In this document: positions 61,993 through 64,000 of the stretch, piece after piece
Layout of the letters: each line of letters begins with the position of its first letter
Numbering within the stretch: position 1 is the first letter of the stretch
Origin: JABDGM01 sp963738665
Lineage (GTDB): Bacteria > Planctomycetota > Planctomycetia > Pirellulales > Lacipirellulaceae
NCBI GenBank assembly: GCA_963738665.1
Contig: CAVTXL010000003.1
Location: 682,001 to 746,000 of the forward strand
DNA: 64,000 nucleotides
Direction: 5' to 3'
The notes under the pieces: model-generated
What the model saw: the letters and a program-made list of their open reading frames with translations, nothing else
The model's database searches: none
What the model was told of the DNA's origin: nothing
Position numbers and translations under genes: made by a program

Positions 61993-62235
61993 ATGCAGTC
62001 AATTATTGACCTCTCCACTGACGACTTGGCAACGCTGCATCGCGGCGAGCCGTTAAGGGTCCGCACGAACGACGCCAATGAAGTCGTAGTGGTGTTGGCG
62101 GAACAATATGAGCGGCTCAAGCAGTTCGTTGAGTTCGCCGACACCGATCCAAAAGCCTTCTACCCGTTGATCGCCGATGTTGCACCGGCTGACTGGGAAG
62201 AGTTGTCAGCTTATCCCAACGCGGAGCAGGTGTGA
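61993..62235 (+). CDS. Antitoxin of a MazF-type pair
   Basis: An 80-residue protein: 'MQSIIDLSTDDLATLHRGEPLRVRTND', 'EVVVVLAEQYERLKQFVEFAD' and 'PLIADVAPADWEELSAYPNAEQV'. The first half resembles Phd/YefM-type DNA-binding antitoxin folds; the acidic C-terminus should wrap the toxin. Its TGA overlaps the ATG of the MazF-like gene, so the two are co-translated. Family assignment is from position and general pattern. Confidence 0.7.
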   Translation: MQSIIDLSTDDLATLHRGEPLRVRTNDANEVVVVLAEQYERLKQFVEFADTDPKAFYPLIADVAPADWEELSAYPNAEQV

Positions 62236-62590
62236 AAGTATCTCGCGGCGACGTGATATTGCTCGACTTTCCGTTCAGCGATGCGTCAGGCAGCAAGGTC
62301 CGACCCGCCATCGTGGTTCAGAATGACGCGCAAAATCGCCGTTTGACTTCGACGATTGTCGTCTTGGTGACGCGGACAACACACCGGCGCGACGCGAAGC
62401 GACTCAATTCCTAGTTGCGCAGAACTCGCCTGCCGGCAAGGCTGCCGGCCTGCACTTTGACTCGGCGATCGCCTGCACGAATTTGTATACTGTGCATGAA
62501 GATTTCATCAGGTATCGAATAGGGAAATTGCCTGTCGACCTAGCGCCGATCCTTGACGGTTGCCTGAAAGCCGCCTTAGGAATCGCGTGA
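62232..62590 (+). CDS. MazF/PemK-like mRNA interferase (frameshift near 62393)
   Basis: It opens 'MKVSRGDVILLDFPFSDASGSKVRPAIVVQND', the strand-turn-strand start of MazF toxins with the active-site Arg ('RPAIVV') and 'TSTIVVLVTRTTHR'. The frame closes early at 62414; one more base near 62393 leads into 'EATQFLVAQNSPAGKAAGLHFDSAIACTNLYTVHEDF' (in outline) and a normal MazF end 'LAPILDGCLKAALGIA'. Restored length is 119 residues, standard. It would cleave single-stranded mRNA. Confidence 0.78.
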
Positions 62591-62688
62591 ATGCACCGCG
62601 TTCTGCACTAATTCCTTCGACTTGACTAGCCCACCTCAGTTTTACAGGGCCGACAGGGCCGAGTCGGGGTTTAAGTTTCCACCCCCAA

Positions 62689-63289
62689 ATGCGATTCCCG
62701 AAGCCCCGTTACAGCCTGGCAACTCTCTTCTGCGTGATGACCGCGGTCGCGATCGTCTTATGGGGCGTTCCCGAATGCCGCGACTATCTGCGGCGGGCGG
62801 AATTCGAACGGGCGGCAGGAAAACTTAAGGTAGGCCCCGCGCCCGCCAGTTTAGTTGACGTGTTGCCGTCGCATTCGAACGATGGCAGCTATTACTCAAC
62901 GACCTACTTTGACGCCGACGGATACCGCGTCGAGATTTCGCCGTTTTACTACAAGCGTTCTTGGTACTACATTTATCGCCAAATTGAACCGATCGACGCT
63001 TCGACAACCGCTGGCGCCAGAGGTCGCGGCGGCCGTCGCGGCCAATCGAACGATCGCTGGGTCTCGGTTCGCGTATATCGCCTTCCGCCGGTCTCGCCGG
63101 ACTACCGCGGGCAATCGAAAACCACGCAAAATCAAGACCGGCGGCGCAACACAAGCCAGTCAAAATTGGCCCGATTACAAACGACAATACTTCAGCGACT
63201 TTGTCGATGTCTTTACAGGCCGCGAATGGTCGGACTTGGACCTCAAGTACGAACTAATCCACGCCGATCCGCCGCTGATGGCCGAATGA
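62689..63289 (+). CDS. Single-span protein of planctomycete 'YSLATLF' type (frameshift near 63113)
   Basis: The N-terminus 'MRFPKPRYSLATLFCVMTAVAIVLWGV' is a hydrophobic anchor with the 'FSLRTLL'-like opening common to many planctomycete proteins. Outside it is 'ERAAGKLKVGPAPASLVDVLPS', 'YRVEISPFYYKRSWYYIYRQ'. After about residue 142 the frame is lost; dropping one G near 63113 leads to 'NRKPRKIKTGGATQASQNW' and 'YFSDFVDVFTGREWSDLDLKYELIHADPPL'. Restored length is about 199 residues. Function unknown. Confidence 0.6.
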
Positions 63290-63343
63290 GGCATCAAAGT
63301 TAATGAACTTGCCAATGATAACATAAAATGCTATACTGTTGTC

Positions 63344-63556
63344 ATGATCCGAACCCAAGTCAGCCTGTCGAAAGAGGAGTACAGCGCCGCGAAGCGGTTG
63401 GGCATTTCGCTGGCTGAACTTTTGCGGCGATCCTTGCGGACGATGTTGCCCGTCGATAAATCGGCGCCTTGGATGCGATACGCGGGCATGATCGAATCGG
63501 GCGATCCCCAGTCGAGCCGCCGGATCGACGAGGTGGTCTATGGCCCAAAGCCGTGA
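63344..63556 (+). CDS. Ribbon-helix-helix antitoxin
   Basis: A 70-residue protein. The N-terminal strand and helices 'MIRTQVSLSKEEYSAAKRLGISLAELLRRSL' form the CopG/Arc-type ribbon-helix-helix DNA-binding unit; the C-terminal 'MRYAGMIESGDPQSSRRIDEVVYG' is the toxin-neutralising part usual in VapB-like proteins with a PIN partner. It overlaps the PIN gene by 17 bases. It should autorepress the operon. Confidence 0.82.
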   Translation: MIRTQVSLSKEEYSAAKRLGISLAELLRRSLRTMLPVDKSAPWMRYAGMIESGDPQSSRRIDEVVYGPKP

Positions 63557-63957
63557 GGCCTATGTGGATACCTCCGCACTGGTCGCGTTTGTCGATCGGT
63601 CGGACAGTTACCACGATCAATTCAAGCGGCTGTTTGCCGACCCACCACCCCTGGTAACGACAACACTCGTCGTCGCAGAAGGCCAGGCTTGATTCCCGCG
63701 GCGCTTCGATCCAGGGCGGGCGCTGCAGTTCTTGGCGATGGTTTGAAAATACGCGCCCGCTCAAGATCAGAAGTGTAGCCCGACAAGAACTTACAGACGC
63801 TGTCGCGGACCTGCGCACGTTTTCGGATCAGGATCTTGCCGTTATGGATGCGGCCGGGTTGAGTTTGATGCGGGCCCGTAGCATCGCCAGTTGCTGGTCG
63901 ACTGATTTCCACCCTGGCCTGACGGGCGTGCCGCTCGTAATTCATTCGGCGGAATAA
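63540..63957 (+). pseudogene. PIN-domain (VapC-like) toxin with frame breaks near 63690 and 63745
   Basis: From ATG 63540: 'EAYVDTSALVAFVDRSDSYHDQF' with the first catalytic Asp (YVDTSAL), then 'LVTTTLVVAEGQA' with the conserved Glu before a stop at 63688. Other frames continue 'RRFDPGRALQFLAM' and 'IRSVARQELTDAVADLRTFSDQDLAVMDAAGLSLMRARSIA' (in outline; the latter has the Asp-rich VapC core) to a TAA at 63957. Two indels rebuild a full VapC of about 139 residues. It pairs with the RHH antitoxin. Confidence 0.7.
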
Positions 63958-64000
63958 GCGGCGGCATACAAAAAGTCATGCTCCCGCGAAGCCGAGGCCT

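Noticed and set aside
1..64000. tRNA or rRNA genes
   Set aside because: No T-loop-like GGTTCRANYC context with a matching acceptor stem and no rRNA-like block was found by eye; a covariance search could still find one.

Overview
The window looks like chromosome from a planctomycete, most likely order Pirellulales. I infer this from the mix of families: a PEP-CTERM exported protein, a DUF1080 protein, a BBP7-like outer-membrane protein, a GH127 glycosidase, a class II (B12-dependent) ribonucleotide reductase, and short exported proteins with a 'YSLATLF'-type N-terminus. Base composition is high in GC, most gene starts lack a strong Shine-Dalgarno, and intergenic space is long and repeat-rich. 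No rRNA or tRNA gene was recognised.

Layout. 0-20 kb: an OsmC fragment, a DEAD-box RNA helicase, a DegT aminotransferase, a secreted protein, DUF1080 facing GH127, an SDR oxidoreductase whose 3' end is duplicated around a decayed HepT/MntA toxin-antitoxin pair, a PEP-CTERM protein, a double-domain M16 peptidase, a HicAB pair, an HNH protein, and nrdJ carrying a LAGLIDADG intein directly in front of its catalytic cysteine. 20-30 kb: tandem NrdR-box-like sites far upstream of nrdJ, a second DegT-like enzyme, methyltransferases, a truncated DUF433/DUF5615 pair, small enzymes and two REPIN-like elements. 30-41 kb: rplU, a second OsmC, RNase E/G, then hpf-ptsN-ptsH-ptsI (a regulatory-type phosphotransferase chain with no sugar permease in view), a large anchored protein and a TPR protein.

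41.8-53.8 kb is a chromosomal integron: a tyrosine recombinase of the IntI type on the + strand, an attI junction, and 17 gene cassettes all on the - strand, each followed by an attC site. The 7-bp core at the start of every cassette is complementary to the 7-bp core opening its own attC (16 of 17 exactly, the other with one mismatch), which fixes the cassette boundaries. Cargo includes two related PIN-toxin cassettes, two VOC proteins, an HNH nuclease, DUF2199-, Imm50-, DUF4241- and DUF6547-like proteins, an ankyrin protein, small membrane proteins and exported proteins of unknown function.

54-64 kb: a sulfotransferase, a BBP7-like protein, an orphan ParA, aroB, and two toxin-antitoxin pairs (MazF type and RHH/PIN).

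Caution: at least 18 genes, including ptsI, nrdJ and the M16 peptidase, are interrupted by single-base indels, many of them a lost G or C in a short run. I read most as uncorrected sequencing errors, so 'broken' genes here may be intact in the organism.
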